In this document: positions 41,462 through 51,397 of the stretch, one piece after another | Numbering within the stretch: position 1 is the first letter of the stretch | Layout: every line of letters begins with the position of its first letter | Origin: Fusobacteriaceae bacterium | Lineage (GTDB): Bacteria; Fusobacteriota; Fusobacteriia; Fusobacteriales; Fusobacteriaceae | Assembly (NCBI GenBank): GCA_031272775.1 | Contig: JAISTB010000034.1 | Coordinates: forward strand, 36,012-100,011 | Direction: 5' to 3' | DNA length: 64,000 nucleotides | Made by a program: the position numbers and the translations under genes | The notes under the pieces: generated by a model | Database searches by the model: none | Seen by the model: only the letters and a program-made list of their open reading frames with translations | Told to the model about the DNA's origin: nothing

Positions 41462-42607
41462 CTATATTTCCCGGTATTTGATTGCTCCTTTGACGATGGT
41501 CATGACAACGCGGTTTTCTCCGTCGAGGACAGCGAGGTCGGCGTCTTTCCCGGGGGCGATTTCCCCGGAGTTGAGGCCGAATTCCAGAGCGGCGTTGGTG
41601 GAGGTCATGCGGATTGCCTCCGCTTCGGTGCGGCCCAGTTCCAGAAGATTGCGGTAAGCCGCGTCCATGGTGAGGATGCTCCCCGCCAGCGAATCGTAGG
41701 ATTTCAGCCGGACGACGCCGTCTTTGACGTAGACGTCCAGTTCTCCCAGCTTGTAATCTCCTTCGGCAAGCCCCGCGGCGCTCATGGCGTCCGTGACGCA
41801 GATGACGTTTTCCACGCCTTTGACGTTGATCAGCAGATTGACGACCACAGGATGGACATGGATTTTGTCCAGGATAATTTCGGCCTTGACCGAGGAATCC
41901 TCGAGAATGGCCCCCACGACGCCGGGCTCCCGGTGATTGAAGCCTCTCATGCCGTTAAAGGTATGGGTCGCGTGGCGGATCCCGGCCTCGATGCCTTTTT
42001 TGACTTTTTCATAGACACAGGCGCTGTGGCCCACGGAGACGACGACGCCCTTGTCGGCCAGAAAACGGATGCACTCCAGCGCCTCTTCGTTATTTGGGGA
42101 AATCGAAAACAGCTTTACGAGATTTTTTTTGACCCGCAGGAATTTTTTGATTTCATTGACGGTCGAAACCTTGATGTATTTGGCGTTTTGCGCGCCTTTG
42201 TACTCGATATCGAAATAGGGCCCTTCCATATGGACGCCGAAGATGGTCGCCCCCGGAAGGTCTACGTCTTGCAGATCGGCCACTTTTTCGAGGACTTCCA
42301 TCAGGATATCCCCCGAAGCGGTCAGCGTCGTCGGCAGAAAGGACGTGACGCCGTGTCGCGCCGCGAAGGCCGAGATCTTTTTCAGGGATTCCGTGGAATT
42401 GTCCATGGCGTCGGCGCCGTCGGCCCCGTGGATGTGGATATCGATAAAGCCCGGAATCACGGCTGCGCCATGGAGATCGACAATTTCCGCCGTCTTGTCG
42501 GAAAGGGTCTTCCCGATTTTCTGAATGGTTCTGTTTTTGATCAAAATGTCCCCGTTTATTACGCTTTCCTTGACATGGATCGCGCCGTTTTTCAACAATA
42601 AATTCAT
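41462..42607 (-). CDS. nagA: N-acetylglucosamine-6-phosphate deacetylase (NagA) family protein
   Basis: 381-residue amidohydrolase. GFIDIHIHGADGADAMD (metal-site HxH), GVHMEGPYF (catalytic-region Glu), VGHSACVYE, HATHTFNGMRGFNHREPG and VTDAMSAAGL match NagA. The KGAQNAKYI segment replaces the usual KGAHNP. It would deacetylate GlcNAc-6-phosphate or a similar N-acetyl sugar. No nagB is adjacent; the neighbours act on sugar acids, so the true substrate may be an N-acetylated relative. GGGGG precedes the ATG. Confidence 0.88.
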   Translation of the reverse strand: MNLLLKNGAIHVKESVINGDILIKNRTIQKIGKTLSDKTAEIVDLHGAAVIPGFIDIHIHGADGADAMDNSTESLKKISAFAARHGVTSFLPTTLTASGDILMEVLEKVADLQDVDLPGATIFGVHMEGPYFDIEYKGAQNAKYIKVSTVNEIKKFLRVKKNLVKLFSISPNNEEALECIRFLADKGVVVSVGHSACVYEKVKKGIEAGIRHATHTFNGMRGFNHREPGVVGAILEDSSVKAEIILDKIHVHPVVVNLLINVKGVENVICVTDAMSAAGLAEGDYKLGELDVYVKDGVVRLKSYDSLAGSILTMDAAYRNLLELGRTEAEAIRMTSTNAALEFGLNSGEIAPGKDADLAVLDGENRVVMTIVKGAIKYREI

Positions 42608-42658
42608 AAATTCCCCCGCAACGGATTATTTTTATTTTCGGAATGGGCAAAATCTGTT

Positions 42659-43885
42659 TTAGATCAATTTTTTGATGAATTTCCCATCCTGTACGATAAT
42701 TTTGATTTTCTCTCTGTCTTGGAAAATGGCCATATTTTCGAGCGGATTGCCGTCGATGACAAGCAGGTCCGCCAATTTTCCCTTCTCGACGGTTCCGACC
42801 TTGTCGATGACGCCCAGAATTTCGGCGTTGACTTTCGTCGCGGCCAGAAGCGCCCCCATGGGTCCCATAACCCGACTCTGGAGTTCAAGCTCATTGGCCT
42901 TAAAGGCCTGTCCGGGGCCCACCATGTCGGAGCCCGATCCGATCACAAGGCCCGCTTCCACGGCGATGGAAAGGGCTTCCAGAGCCCGCTCGTCGGCGAT
43001 TTTCATTTTCCGCAAAAAATACGAGGGAATGCCGAATTCCTCCCCGCGCCGGGCCATAATGTCGTAGGTCGCGAGGGTAGGACAATAGATGACGCCCTTC
43101 TCTTTCAGGATCGCGGCCGTTTCCCTGTCCATGAAATTGCCGTGCTCGACGCGCTTGACGCCCGCTTCGGCGCAGCGTTGCAGAGATCTCGGAGAATAAC
43201 AGTGGGCGATGACCGATTTCCCCACGGCGTCAGCGGCTTCCACGGCCGCCCGCATTTCCTCAAGGCTGTATTGAACCGTATCCGGCTCGTCGGCGGGACT
43301 GGCGCAACCGCCGGCCGCCATGATCTTGATGTAATCGACGCCTTTCCGGAGCTCTTCCCGGGCCGCCTTCCGGACGGCATCGACGCCGTCGGCCACGATC
43401 CCCCCGGCAAAATAATGCTCCGCGGGCGGCGTAATTTCCGTAGGCAGCCGCGGGTCGGCGTGACCGCCCGACTGACTCAGGGAATGACCGCAGACCTTGA
43501 GCCGCGGTCCTTTGATAAAACCGGCTGCCTGCGCGTCCCGGAAGCCCGCGTCGGCCCCGCCCGCGTCCAGCGCGGACGTAAAGCCCTGCATCAGCGTATC
43601 CTGAAGGATCTGGAGGCATTTGATCACGATCATGCTCGGCAGGTTTTGCCTGGTCTGACCCGTAATATCGGCCGCGAAGAGGTTTGCGTGCATATGGCCG
43701 TCGATGAGCCCGGGCATCAGCGTTTTGCCCGCGCAGTCCACGATAACGGCGTCTCCCGGGACGCTCAGGGGACTGTCCGAGATCTCCCGGATCACATTGT
43801 CCTCCACGAGAAGAAAAACAGGGTAGCGGGGTTCGCCGCCGCGGCAGTCAAGCAGGGTCGCGTTTTGAAAGAGTATGTGGGTCAT
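42659..43885 (-). CDS. Metal-dependent amidohydrolase, Xaa-Pro/Xaa-Arg dipeptidase-like
   Basis: 408 residues. Two-metal amidohydrolase features: HMH in GLIDGHMHANLF, probable carbamylated Lys in VDYIKIMAAGG, His in VIAHCYS and VEHGNF, and Asp in IGSGSDM. This subgroup (Sgx9260/prolidase-like) hydrolyses N-acyl or dipeptide bonds; substrates are often unknown. First gene of the leftward operon. The ATG (complement of 43883-43885) has AAGGAGG, so the longer reading to 43930 is rejected. Confidence 0.85.
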   Translation of the reverse strand: MTHILFQNATLLDCRGGEPRYPVFLLVEDNVIREISDSPLSVPGDAVIVDCAGKTLMPGLIDGHMHANLFAADITGQTRQNLPSMIVIKCLQILQDTLMQGFTSALDAGGADAGFRDAQAAGFIKGPRLKVCGHSLSQSGGHADPRLPTEITPPAEHYFAGGIVADGVDAVRKAAREELRKGVDYIKIMAAGGCASPADEPDTVQYSLEEMRAAVEAADAVGKSVIAHCYSPRSLQRCAEAGVKRVEHGNFMDRETAAILKEKGVIYCPTLATYDIMARRGEEFGIPSYFLRKMKIADERALEALSIAVEAGLVIGSGSDMVGPGQAFKANELELQSRVMGPMGALLAATKVNAEILGVIDKVGTVEKGKLADLLVIDGNPLENMAIFQDREKIKIIVQDGKFIKKLI

Positions 43886-43946
43886 GGGACGCCTCCTTTG
43901 GGTTCGGTTTGTAGGGTAAAAAAGACTCAATTTTGACTTTTGTGAA

Positions 43947-43952
43947 ATTATA
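43947..43952 (-). promoter_or_regulatory. Extended -10 promoter of the amidohydrolase-nagA-uxaA operon
   Basis: Minus strand TGTGGTATAAT (extended -10 with perfect TATAAT), 62 bases before the ATG; no good -35. Confidence 0.6.
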
Positions 43953-44021
43953 CCACATCCGGGGCGCTTTGCCTATAAGAATTTGGGCAAAATTTTCCGC
44001 GTCCTTCGTCTCCCGCGGCTA

Positions 44022-44050
44022 TTGACAGCGGCCGGTTTTTGGGGTATAAT
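44022..44050 (+). promoter_or_regulatory. Consensus sigma70 promoter of aldA
   Basis: TTGACA at 44022-44027, 17-base spacer, TATAAT at 44045-44050: perfect consensus. The leader to the ATG is about 85 bases. Divergent from the amidohydrolase operon across the gap 43886-44142. Confidence 0.9.
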
Positions 44051-44142
44051 CAGTATCGACAACGCAAAATTGTGTTTTTTGTGCAGATTTGACACGCTTA
44101 CAACGCAGCGAAAGCGCAATGAAAAAATAAAAGGAGGTAACG

Positions 44143-45579
44143 ATGAACACGTATCAGCAATTTATCAACGGAAAGTTTGTGGATTCCCATTCCAAGGACT
44201 GGATTGAGGTGGAAAATCCCTATACGGGCGAGATTATCGCCAAAGTGCCCCAGGGCGATTCCGAAGACGGACAGGCTGCCCTTGAGGCCGCCAAAAAGTC
44301 CCAGACCGCCTGGGCGAAAAAGACCCCCACGGAACGGGCCGGATACCTGAAACAGCTGGCCGCCCTGATCCGGGCGAACCGCGTCGCGCTGGCGAAACTG
44401 CTGGCCTCGGAACAGGCGAAAATCCTGCCGCTGGCTCAGGTGGAAATCGACGTAACCGCTGAATATTTTGATTATTACGCCGGCTGGGCCAGGATCTTCG
44501 AAGGGGAAGTCATCAATTCCGACGATCCCAACGAACACATTTTCCTGTATCGAAAACCTATCGGCGTCGTGGCGGGGATCTGCCCCTGGAATTTCCCCTT
44601 CTTCGTTATGGCGAGAAAAGTGGCGCCCTCGATCCTGACGGGCTGCTCCATCGTGTTGAAGCCCAGCAGTCTGACGCCTCTTACAACATTTGAATTCGCG
44701 AAACTTTTGGCTACGTTGGATCTGCCCGCGGGCGTCGTGAACTTTGTTTCCGGCAGCGGCAAGACCCTCGGCAACACGCTGACGACGAGTCCCCTGACGG
44801 ATCTTGTGACCGTGACCGGCTCCGTGGAAGCGGGACAGGAAATCATCCACGCCTCGGCGGAAAATATCACGAAAGTATCGCTGGAACTGGGCGGAAAAGC
44901 GCCCGCCATCGTATTTGCCGACGCCGATTTGGACTTCGCCGTGGACCGGATCGCGGCCTCCCGCTTTATTTTCAGCGGACAGGTCTGCAATTGCGCCGAG
45001 CGCGCCTATGTACACAAGAGCGTTTACAATGAATTTGTCGATAAATTTGTGGCGGCCGCCAAAGCGACCAAGATCGGCGATCCCTTCGCCGAAGGCGTCG
45101 TATACAGCACCCAGGTAGACAAGAATCAGCAGGCAAAGATCGCGGACATGGTGGACCGGGCCGTAAAAGCAGGCGCCAAGGTATTGACCGGCGGCAAGAA
45201 GACCACGGACAACGGCAAGGGCTATTTCTATGAACCCACGGTTATCGTGGACGCCAAGCAGGACAGCGAAATCATCCAGAAGGAGATCTTCGGACCGGCC
45301 CTCCCGATCCTGCCCTTCTCCGATTACGACGAAGTGGTGGCGCTGGCCAATGACTGCGAATACGGGCTCACGTCCTCGGCCTTTACCACAAACGTCAATA
45401 CGGCCTTGAGGATCATCAAAGATCTCAAATTCGGAGAAACCTACATCAACAGAGAACATTTCGAGGCCATGCAGGGCTTCCACGCGGGCTGGAGAAAATC
45501 AGGCATCGGCGGCGCCGACGGAAAGCACGGACTCATGGAATACCTGGCGACCCAGGTGGCTTATATCCGGACGAAGTAA
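44143..45579 (+). CDS. aldA: Lactaldehyde/glycolaldehyde dehydrogenase (AldA type)
   Basis: 478-residue NAD-dependent aldehyde dehydrogenase with catalytic C282 in SGQVCNCAERAYV and E248 in LELGGKAPAIV. The whole C-terminal stretch (KFGETYINREHFEAMQGFHAGWRKSGIGG) is nearly identical in pattern to E. coli AldA. It oxidises L-lactaldehyde from deoxy sugars to lactate. Location opposite the UxaA/DapA operon fits disposal of the aldehyde made by the aldolase. AGGAGG precedes the ATG. Confidence 0.92.
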   Translation: MNTYQQFINGKFVDSHSKDWIEVENPYTGEIIAKVPQGDSEDGQAALEAAKKSQTAWAKKTPTERAGYLKQLAALIRANRVALAKLLASEQAKILPLAQVEIDVTAEYFDYYAGWARIFEGEVINSDDPNEHIFLYRKPIGVVAGICPWNFPFFVMARKVAPSILTGCSIVLKPSSLTPLTTFEFAKLLATLDLPAGVVNFVSGSGKTLGNTLTTSPLTDLVTVTGSVEAGQEIIHASAENITKVSLELGGKAPAIVFADADLDFAVDRIAASRFIFSGQVCNCAERAYVHKSVYNEFVDKFVAAAKATKIGDPFAEGVVYSTQVDKNQQAKIADMVDRAVKAGAKVLTGGKKTTDNGKGYFYEPTVIVDAKQDSEIIQKEIFGPALPILPFSDYDEVVALANDCEYGLTSSAFTTNVNTALRIIKDLKFGETYINREHFEAMQGFHAGWRKSGIGGADGKHGLMEYLATQVAYIRTK

Positions 45580-45650
45580 AATTGACGCCGCGCGGGTAAG
45601 GGCGCGTGTTCATCCGCCCTTACGGCGGCCGTTTAAGGCCTGTTGAATAG

Positions 45651-45684
45651 AAAAACCCCCCCGGATTTTCCGGGGGGTTTTCTT
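45651..45684. terminator. Bidirectional terminator between aldA and glgA
   Basis: AAAACCCCCCCGGA and TCCGGGGGGTTTT form a strong stem flanked by A and T runs, serving two convergent operons. Confidence 0.9.
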
Positions 45685-45694
45685 TTCCGTTCAT

Positions 45695-47071
45695 TCACGC
45701 CAGCATTTTGTACAGCCCGATATATTCGTCGGCGGGCTTGTCCCAGCTGTTGTCGCGAGCTTTGGCGTGCTTGATGATCTCAAACCACTTGTCGTTGTCG
45801 AAATAGAGATTGATCGCGAAGCGCACGCACCAAAGCAGTTCTTCCTCGTTGACATTCTTGAAGCCGAAGCCGTCCCCTTCGCCGGTATACTGGTTGTAGG
45901 GGGTCACCGTATCGCAGAGTCCGCCGGTTTCCCGCACGACGGGGATCGTTCCGTAGCGCATGGCGATCATCTGGGAGAGGCCGCAGGGCTCGAAAATCGA
46001 AGGCATCAGGAAAATGTCCGCTCCGCCGTAGATATCCTTGGAGAGTTCCTGATTGAAGCCGATATAGGAGCAGACCCGGCCCGGGTACTGTCGTTCCTTC
46101 CAGCGGAAGAAATCCTCATACCAGGGCTCGCCGTTGCCCAAAAGGACAAACTGCGCCCCCGTTTCCAAAATCCGGTCAAAGATCCGCATCACGAGGTCCA
46201 CGCCCTTTTGCCGGTCCAGCCGCGTAACCATGGCCAGTAGCGGCGCGTATGGGTCTTCCTTGAGGCCGATTTTTTCCTGAAGTTGCGTTTTGAGTCTTGT
46301 TTTCCCGCTTCTGGGGCTCTTGTAGGTCCCGTAGTCGATGCCGTTCACAACGCCGTGGAGCTTGTAGCCGAAGCGGTCGAAGAGACCGTGGAGCCCCTCG
46401 CCGAATTCCGGCGTCCGGATTTCCTTTGCGTAGGTTTTGCTGACCGTCGTCACAAGATCCGAATAGACGACGCCGCCCTTCAGGAACGAGACCATGTCGT
46501 AATATTTGACGCCGTCGTCGTAATAATAGGCCCAGCGCGGGATTTCCAGCACGCGCTCGATCACGTCGTTGTAGAAAAGGCCCTGAAAGCGCAAATTGTG
46601 GATCGTGAAGACCGTCTTAACCCCGAAGACGTGCCGTTCTTTGAGGTAAATGGGGACGAGGCCCGTATGCCAGTCGTTGCAGTGGATGATGTCGGGGATG
46701 AAGCCCGTCAGGTCAAAGGTCTCCGACACGGCCTTGCAAAAGAACGTGAAACGTTCGCAATCGTCCAGTTCTCCGTAAATCTTGCTCCGGTTGAAGTAGC
46801 GCTCGCCGTCGATGAAATAATAGACGACGCCTTCATATTCATACATGTCCACGCCCACATATTCCCAGTGGTGTTCCATCCAGATGCGTTTTTCGCCCAG
46901 ATGGGTCATGGCAAAGCGATATTTCTCGGCGATCTGGCTGTATTTGGGCATCATGACCCGGCAGTCCACGCCTTTTTCTTTGAGACTCTTGGGCAGGGAA
47001 AAAGCCACGTCGCCCAATCCGCCTGTCTTGACGAAGGGCAGGGCTTCCCCCGCTACAAAAAGTACTTTCAT
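45695..47071 (-). CDS. glgA: Glycogen synthase (ADP-glucose)
   Basis: 458-residue GT5 enzyme extending alpha-1,4-glucan from ADP-glucose. The ADP-glucose site KTGGLGDV begins at K15; the C-terminal SIFEPCGLSQMIAMRYGTIPVVRETGGL holds the catalytic acid and nucleotide contacts. Last gene of the glycogen operon, 22 bases after glgD. GGGAGGAG precedes the ATG. Confidence 0.96.
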   Translation of the reverse strand: MKVLFVAGEALPFVKTGGLGDVAFSLPKSLKEKGVDCRVMMPKYSQIAEKYRFAMTHLGEKRIWMEHHWEYVGVDMYEYEGVVYYFIDGERYFNRSKIYGELDDCERFTFFCKAVSETFDLTGFIPDIIHCNDWHTGLVPIYLKERHVFGVKTVFTIHNLRFQGLFYNDVIERVLEIPRWAYYYDDGVKYYDMVSFLKGGVVYSDLVTTVSKTYAKEIRTPEFGEGLHGLFDRFGYKLHGVVNGIDYGTYKSPRSGKTRLKTQLQEKIGLKEDPYAPLLAMVTRLDRQKGVDLVMRIFDRILETGAQFVLLGNGEPWYEDFFRWKERQYPGRVCSYIGFNQELSKDIYGGADIFLMPSIFEPCGLSQMIAMRYGTIPVVRETGGLCDTVTPYNQYTGEGDGFGFKNVNEEELLWCVRFAINLYFDNDKWFEIIKHAKARDNSWDKPADEYIGLYKMLA

Positions 47072-47092
47072 GGATTCTCCTCCCGCTTGTTC

Positions 47093-48262
47093 CTAATCGT
47101 CGTCGTATTTGCCCAGCTCGTCGACAAAGCTGAAATAGTTGTCCTTGTCCCACTTGATGTCCTTTTCGATGACGAGGGGATAATTCTTGGAGGCGCTCAA
47201 CCGCTCGTTGGATTTGATGATATTGTTCTTGTCCACGATGATGTTTCGCAAAACCGCGCCGGACTGGATCACGCTGGCTTGGAGGATGATGCAGTCCTCG
47301 ACAGTCGCGCCTTTTTCGACGACGGTTCCTCTGGCAAGAATGGAGTTGCGCACTTTCCCCGCGAGGATGCAGCCGTTGGAGACAAGGGTGTTCCTGACGT
47401 CGGCGCCTTCCTTGTACAGCGTGGGCGGCGTATCTTTGACCTTCGTATAGATCAGGCGGCCGTCTTTGTTGAAGAGGTCGTCTCGGGTCTTTTTATTGAG
47501 CAGATCCATGTTGAAATCGAAATATTCCTTGGTCGAATTGATACAAGACAAATAGCCTTTGAATTCATAGGGATTGATACTGATTTTGTTGATATTCCGG
47601 CTGATCAGGTCCCGTCCCGTGTAGTAACTGCCGTCCTGAATTCCCTCAAAGATGAATTTCAGCAGCAGTTCCTTGGACAGCACGAAAATCTCCATCGAGA
47701 TGTTTTCTTCTTTTCGGAAGAAGAGATTCTTTCCGATATTATTGACCTCGCCTTTTTTATCGATCCGGATGCAGTCGCAGTTGTCGAATTTTTCGTTGGC
47801 GTTTTCGACTTTCTTGTAGACCGCCGTGACTTCCTTTTTGCTCTCTTCATGCTTTTTGATGACGTCCTTGATGTCGATGTTGCACACCATGTGGGAACTC
47901 ATCATGATCACGTTTTTCTGCTTGCTGCGGACAAAATATTCCATGTTTTTCTTGATTCGCTTCACATTGCCGGAAAATGAGGTGTCCAGCATGCCCTCAA
48001 AGATAAATATGCCGTCTTTTTTCCGGTTCAGGTCCCATTCGGCGCCTTTTCCCAGGTGGTCCATCAGAGAAGTCAGATCTTCCATGCCGCCGAAAATGCC
48101 CACATTGCGGATGCCGGCGTTGACAAGATTCGAAAGGGCAAAGTCGATGACCCGGTAGGATCCGCCCACGGGGACCGAAGCGAGGGGTCTGATTTTCGTC
48201 AGTGCCCGGATGTTGTCAAAGGAGGTTTCCACATAGATAACGCCCATATAATCATTTAACAT
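47093..48262 (-). CDS. glgD: Glucose-1-phosphate adenylyltransferase regulatory subunit
   Basis: 389 residues related to GlgC but without its intact nucleotide loop: where GlgC has AGGQGSRL, this reads [21 protein letters not shown]. GlgD modulates GlgC in Firmicutes-type hetero-oligomers. The rest keeps the fold ([17 protein letters not shown]-terminal left-handed beta-helix). The ATG at 48260-48262 is preferred (GGTGAT upstream) over a GTG at 48271. The start overlaps the end of glgC. Confidence 0.93.
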   Translation of the reverse strand: MLNDYMGVIYVETSFDNIRALTKIRPLASVPVGGSYRVIDFALSNLVNAGIRNVGIFGGMEDLTSLMDHLGKGAEWDLNRKKDGIFIFEGMLDTSFSGNVKRIKKNMEYFVRSKQKNVIMMSSHMVCNIDIKDVIKKHEESKKEVTAVYKKVENANEKFDNCDCIRIDKKGEVNNIGKNLFFRKEENISMEIFVLSKELLLKFIFEGIQDGSYYTGRDLISRNINKISINPYEFKGYLSCINSTKEYFDFNMDLLNKKTRDDLFNKDGRLIYTKVKDTPPTLYKEGADVRNTLVSNGCILAGKVRNSILARGTVVEKGATVEDCIILQASVIQSGAVLRNIIVDKNNIIKSNERLSASKNYPLVIEKDIKWDKDNYFSFVDELGKYDDD

Positions 48263-49418
48263 GTTTATCACCGCCCTTGCCCGCGGGGGATTCGATGGTT
48301 CTGTCCTCGCCGATCACTGTGATTTCGCCTGTTGTTCCGACAACGGCGTTCTTTTTGATGTGCACCCTTTCGGCCACGATGGCCCTTTCCACGGTGACGC
48401 CTTCGTCGATGACCGTATTGGCCATGACGACGGAATCATAGATCTTGCTGCCCGCCGCCAGTTTTACGCCCGGGAAAATCACGGAATTCTTGATTTCCCC
48501 CTCGATCTCACAGCCCTTGTCCACAAGGGAGCGCTCGATCACTGAATTTTCCCCCACATAGAGCGGAGGATACGTATATTGCCGCGTGTTGATTTTCCAG
48601 TTCTTTTCAAAGAGATTGAGGCCGTTGTCCTCCTTCAGGAGGTCCATATGCGCGTCCCAGAAGCTTTCGATGGTTCCGACGTCCTTCCAGTAGCCCTCGA
48701 AGGGATAGGCGAAGAGTTTCTTGCCGTCCGCCAGCATGTCGGGAATGATATTTTTCCCGAAATCGTTCTCGGATTTTTTGTCGAGCTCGTCTTTGCAGAG
48801 GTATTCCTTCAGGACCTGCCAGTTGAAAATGTAGATGCCCATGGAGGCCAGCGTGCTTTTAGGATTTTTCGGCTTTTCCTCAAATTCGTAGATCGACATG
48901 TCCTCGTTGACGTTCATGATGCCGAAGCTGGGCGCTTCCTTGAGGGGCACCTCAAATACCCCGATGGTGGCGTCGGCGCCCTTGGTCACATGGTAGCGGA
49001 GCATTTTCCCGTAGTCCATCTTGTAGATGTGGTCCCCCGAGAGGATCAGCACGTTTACGGGATCGTACTGCTCGATAAATCGCATGTTCTGGTAAATGGC
49101 GTTGGCTGTTCCCTTGTACCAGCCGCCCTCGTCGTTTTTCTTCGTATGGGGCTGCAGAAGCGTCACGCCGCCGTCGATCCGGTCGAGATCCCAGGGGGAG
49201 CCGTTTCCGATGTGGTTGTTGAGAATATGGGGTTCATACTGGGTCAGAATACCTACGGTGTCTATTCCGGAATTGGAACAGTTGCTCAGGGTAAAGTCAA
49301 TGATTTTGTATTTGCCGCCGAAGGATACGGCCGGCTTGGCTACGTTTTCCGTCAGTTCTTTGAGCCTGCTGCCCTGACCGCCGGCCAGGATCATCGCAAT
49401 CATTTCTTTCTTACGCAT
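48252..49418 (-). CDS. glgC: Glucose-1-phosphate adenylyltransferase, catalytic subunit
   Basis: 388 residues making ADP-glucose, the controlled step of glycogen synthesis. The nucleotide loop [16 protein letters not shown] is intact, followed by [36 protein letters not shown], and the C-terminal beta-helix regulatory domain. It overlaps both glgB (8 bases) and glgD, so translation is coupled. Confidence 0.96.
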   Translation of the reverse strand: MRKKEMIAMILAGGQGSRLKELTENVAKPAVSFGGKYKIIDFTLSNCSNSGIDTVGILTQYEPHILNNHIGNGSPWDLDRIDGGVTLLQPHTKKNDEGGWYKGTANAIYQNMRFIEQYDPVNVLILSGDHIYKMDYGKMLRYHVTKGADATIGVFEVPLKEAPSFGIMNVNEDMSIYEFEEKPKNPKSTLASMGIYIFNWQVLKEYLCKDELDKKSENDFGKNIIPDMLADGKKLFAYPFEGYWKDVGTIESFWDAHMDLLKEDNGLNLFEKNWKINTRQYTYPPLYVGENSVIERSLVDKGCEIEGEIKNSVIFPGVKLAAGSKIYDSVVMANTVIDEGVTVERAIVAERVHIKKNAVVGTTGEITVIGEDRTIESPAGKGGDKHVK

Positions 49419-51348
49419 TTTTCTTCACCGTCTCTTTTTTTGGGTTTTTTTTGGTCTTTACCGCCGGAGCGCTTTCTTTCCCGGATTCCGCCGCTTCTCC
49501 GGCTTTGATGAACACGGCGGAATTCGCCTTGATGTCCAGCTGAATGCTGTAATCCCGGTAATTCCATGATGTTTTTTTCGGAACGAAGACTCTCTTTTTG
49601 GAGAAACCCGTACCGCCGAAACGTTCGTCGTCACTGTTGAGAATCACATTGTATTTCCGGTTTTCGGGGACGCCCACCCGGTATCCGGTCCTGTCCGCCC
49701 CTGAAAAATTGAAAATCGCGATCAGGTATTCGCTGAAATCCTTGACTTTTCTCAGGAAAATCAGCATGTTTTCCGTATTGTTTTCATGCTCGATCCATTC
49801 GAAGGTGTCCCAGCCGTCTTCCCAGAGGGCTCTTTCCTCAAGATACATTTTGTTGAGGGCTTTGACGTATTTTTGGACATTGCGGCAATTCTCGTTTTCC
49901 GCGAGCAAATGCCACTCGACCTGGTCGTAAAAGCGCCATTCGAGGCCTTGGGCGATTTCGTTGCCCATGAAATTGAGCTTTTTCCCCGGATGGGCCGCCT
50001 GGTAGGAATAGAGCGTCTTGACGTTGGCGATTTTCGCTTCGTAGAAGCCCGGCATCTTGTTGAGGATGGATTTTTTCCCGTGCACGACCTCGTCGTGAGA
50101 GAGCGGCAGGATGAAATTTTCCGAGAAGGCGTACATAAAGGAAAATGTCAGCTTCCCGTGGTGTTCGTAGCGATAGAGCGGATCTTCGGAAAAGTATTTC
50201 AGCGTGTCGTTCATCCAGCCCATGTTCCATTTGCTCGTAAAACCCAGGCCCCCGTCCACCGGATGCTTCGTGACGTTGGGCCAGGCCGTGGAGTCTTCCG
50301 CCACGACAAGGGCGTCTGGAAACTCCTCTTTCAAGACGGAGTTCAATTCTTTGAGGAAATTGATGCCGTCGATGTTCTCAACGCCTCCGTACTGATTTTT
50401 GATGTTCTTGTCATTTTTGCCGTAGGTGAGGTAGAGAATATTGGCCACAGCGTCAATCCTGAGCCCGTCAATATGATATTCCCGCAGCCAGAACAGCGCG
50501 TTGGAGATCAAAAAGGACTTGACTTCAAAACGGGCGAGATTGAAATTGGCCGTCCCCCATTGGGGATTTTCCCCGATCCGCTCGTCGGCGTACTCGTAGA
50601 CGGCGCTGCCGTCAAAGCGGTACAGACCGTGGTCGTCTTTGCAAAAATGTCCGGGCACCCAGTCGAGGATGACTCCGATTCCGTTTTGGTGCATGATATC
50701 GATAAAAGTCATGAATTCTTCGGGCGTCCCGTAGCGACTCGTGACCGAAAAGTAGCCGGTGGCCTGATAGCCCCAGGAATCGTCCAGCGGATATTCCCCC
50801 ACGGGCATAATCTCCACATGGGTGTAATTCATTTCTTTGAGGTATTCGACGAGCTTTTCCGCGGTCTGGAGGTAGGTCAGCCAGTAGCCTCTGTCGTCCC
50901 TGCGCCAGGAACCGAGATGGATTTCGTAGATGTTCATGGGCTTTTCCAGGCCCTGCGTCCTCGCCTTCAGCCAGTTTTTGTCGTTCCACTTGATTTTGGG
51001 AAAAGGGTAGACAAAAGAGGCCGTATTGGGCCGCATTTCCGAATACACGGCGTAAGGGTCGGATTTCAGCCGCCAGCCGCCGCCGGCGAGTTCGATCTGG
51101 TATTTGTATTTGTCGTAGCGCTTGAGCCTGGGGATTTCCACTTCCCAAAGCCCGCCGTCGGTGATTTTGCTCATCCGGTTTGCCTCGCCGTTCCAGCCGT
51201 TGAAGTCTCCGACGACGGAAACGCCCCGGGCGTTGGGGGCCCATACCCGGAACACGACGTTGTTCCGGTTCACATGAGATCCCAGATAGTGATATGCCTG
51301 CCTGTGCTCCCCCCGGTGGAACAGATAGATATCCATTTCGTTTTTCAT
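49411..51348 (-). CDS. glgB: 1,4-alpha-glucan branching enzyme
   Basis: 645 residues. An N-terminal CBM48 ([24 protein letters not shown]) precedes a GH13 barrel with [11 protein letters not shown], nucleophile region [25 protein letters not shown] (acid/base) and [12 protein letters not shown]. The Lys-rich end ([15 protein letters not shown]) is an addition beyond the usual C-terminal beta domain. Introduces alpha-1,6 branches into glycogen. Confidence 0.95.
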   Translation of the reverse strand: MKNEMDIYLFHRGEHRQAYHYLGSHVNRNNVVFRVWAPNARGVSVVGDFNGWNGEANRMSKITDGGLWEVEIPRLKRYDKYKYQIELAGGGWRLKSDPYAVYSEMRPNTASFVYPFPKIKWNDKNWLKARTQGLEKPMNIYEIHLGSWRRDDRGYWLTYLQTAEKLVEYLKEMNYTHVEIMPVGEYPLDDSWGYQATGYFSVTSRYGTPEEFMTFIDIMHQNGIGVILDWVPGHFCKDDHGLYRFDGSAVYEYADERIGENPQWGTANFNLARFEVKSFLISNALFWLREYHIDGLRIDAVANILYLTYGKNDKNIKNQYGGVENIDGINFLKELNSVLKEEFPDALVVAEDSTAWPNVTKHPVDGGLGFTSKWNMGWMNDTLKYFSEDPLYRYEHHGKLTFSFMYAFSENFILPLSHDEVVHGKKSILNKMPGFYEAKIANVKTLYSYQAAHPGKKLNFMGNEIAQGLEWRFYDQVEWHLLAENENCRNVQKYVKALNKMYLEERALWEDGWDTFEWIEHENNTENMLIFLRKVKDFSEYLIAIFNFSGADRTGYRVGVPENRKYNVILNSDDERFGGTGFSKKRVFVPKKTSWNYRDYSIQLDIKANSAVFIKAGEAAESGKESAPAVKTKKNPKKETVKKNA

Positions 51349-51397
51349 GTGAATCCTCCTCCTTGCGCGTCAGGTACGGTAAGCGACGGCCGCCCTC

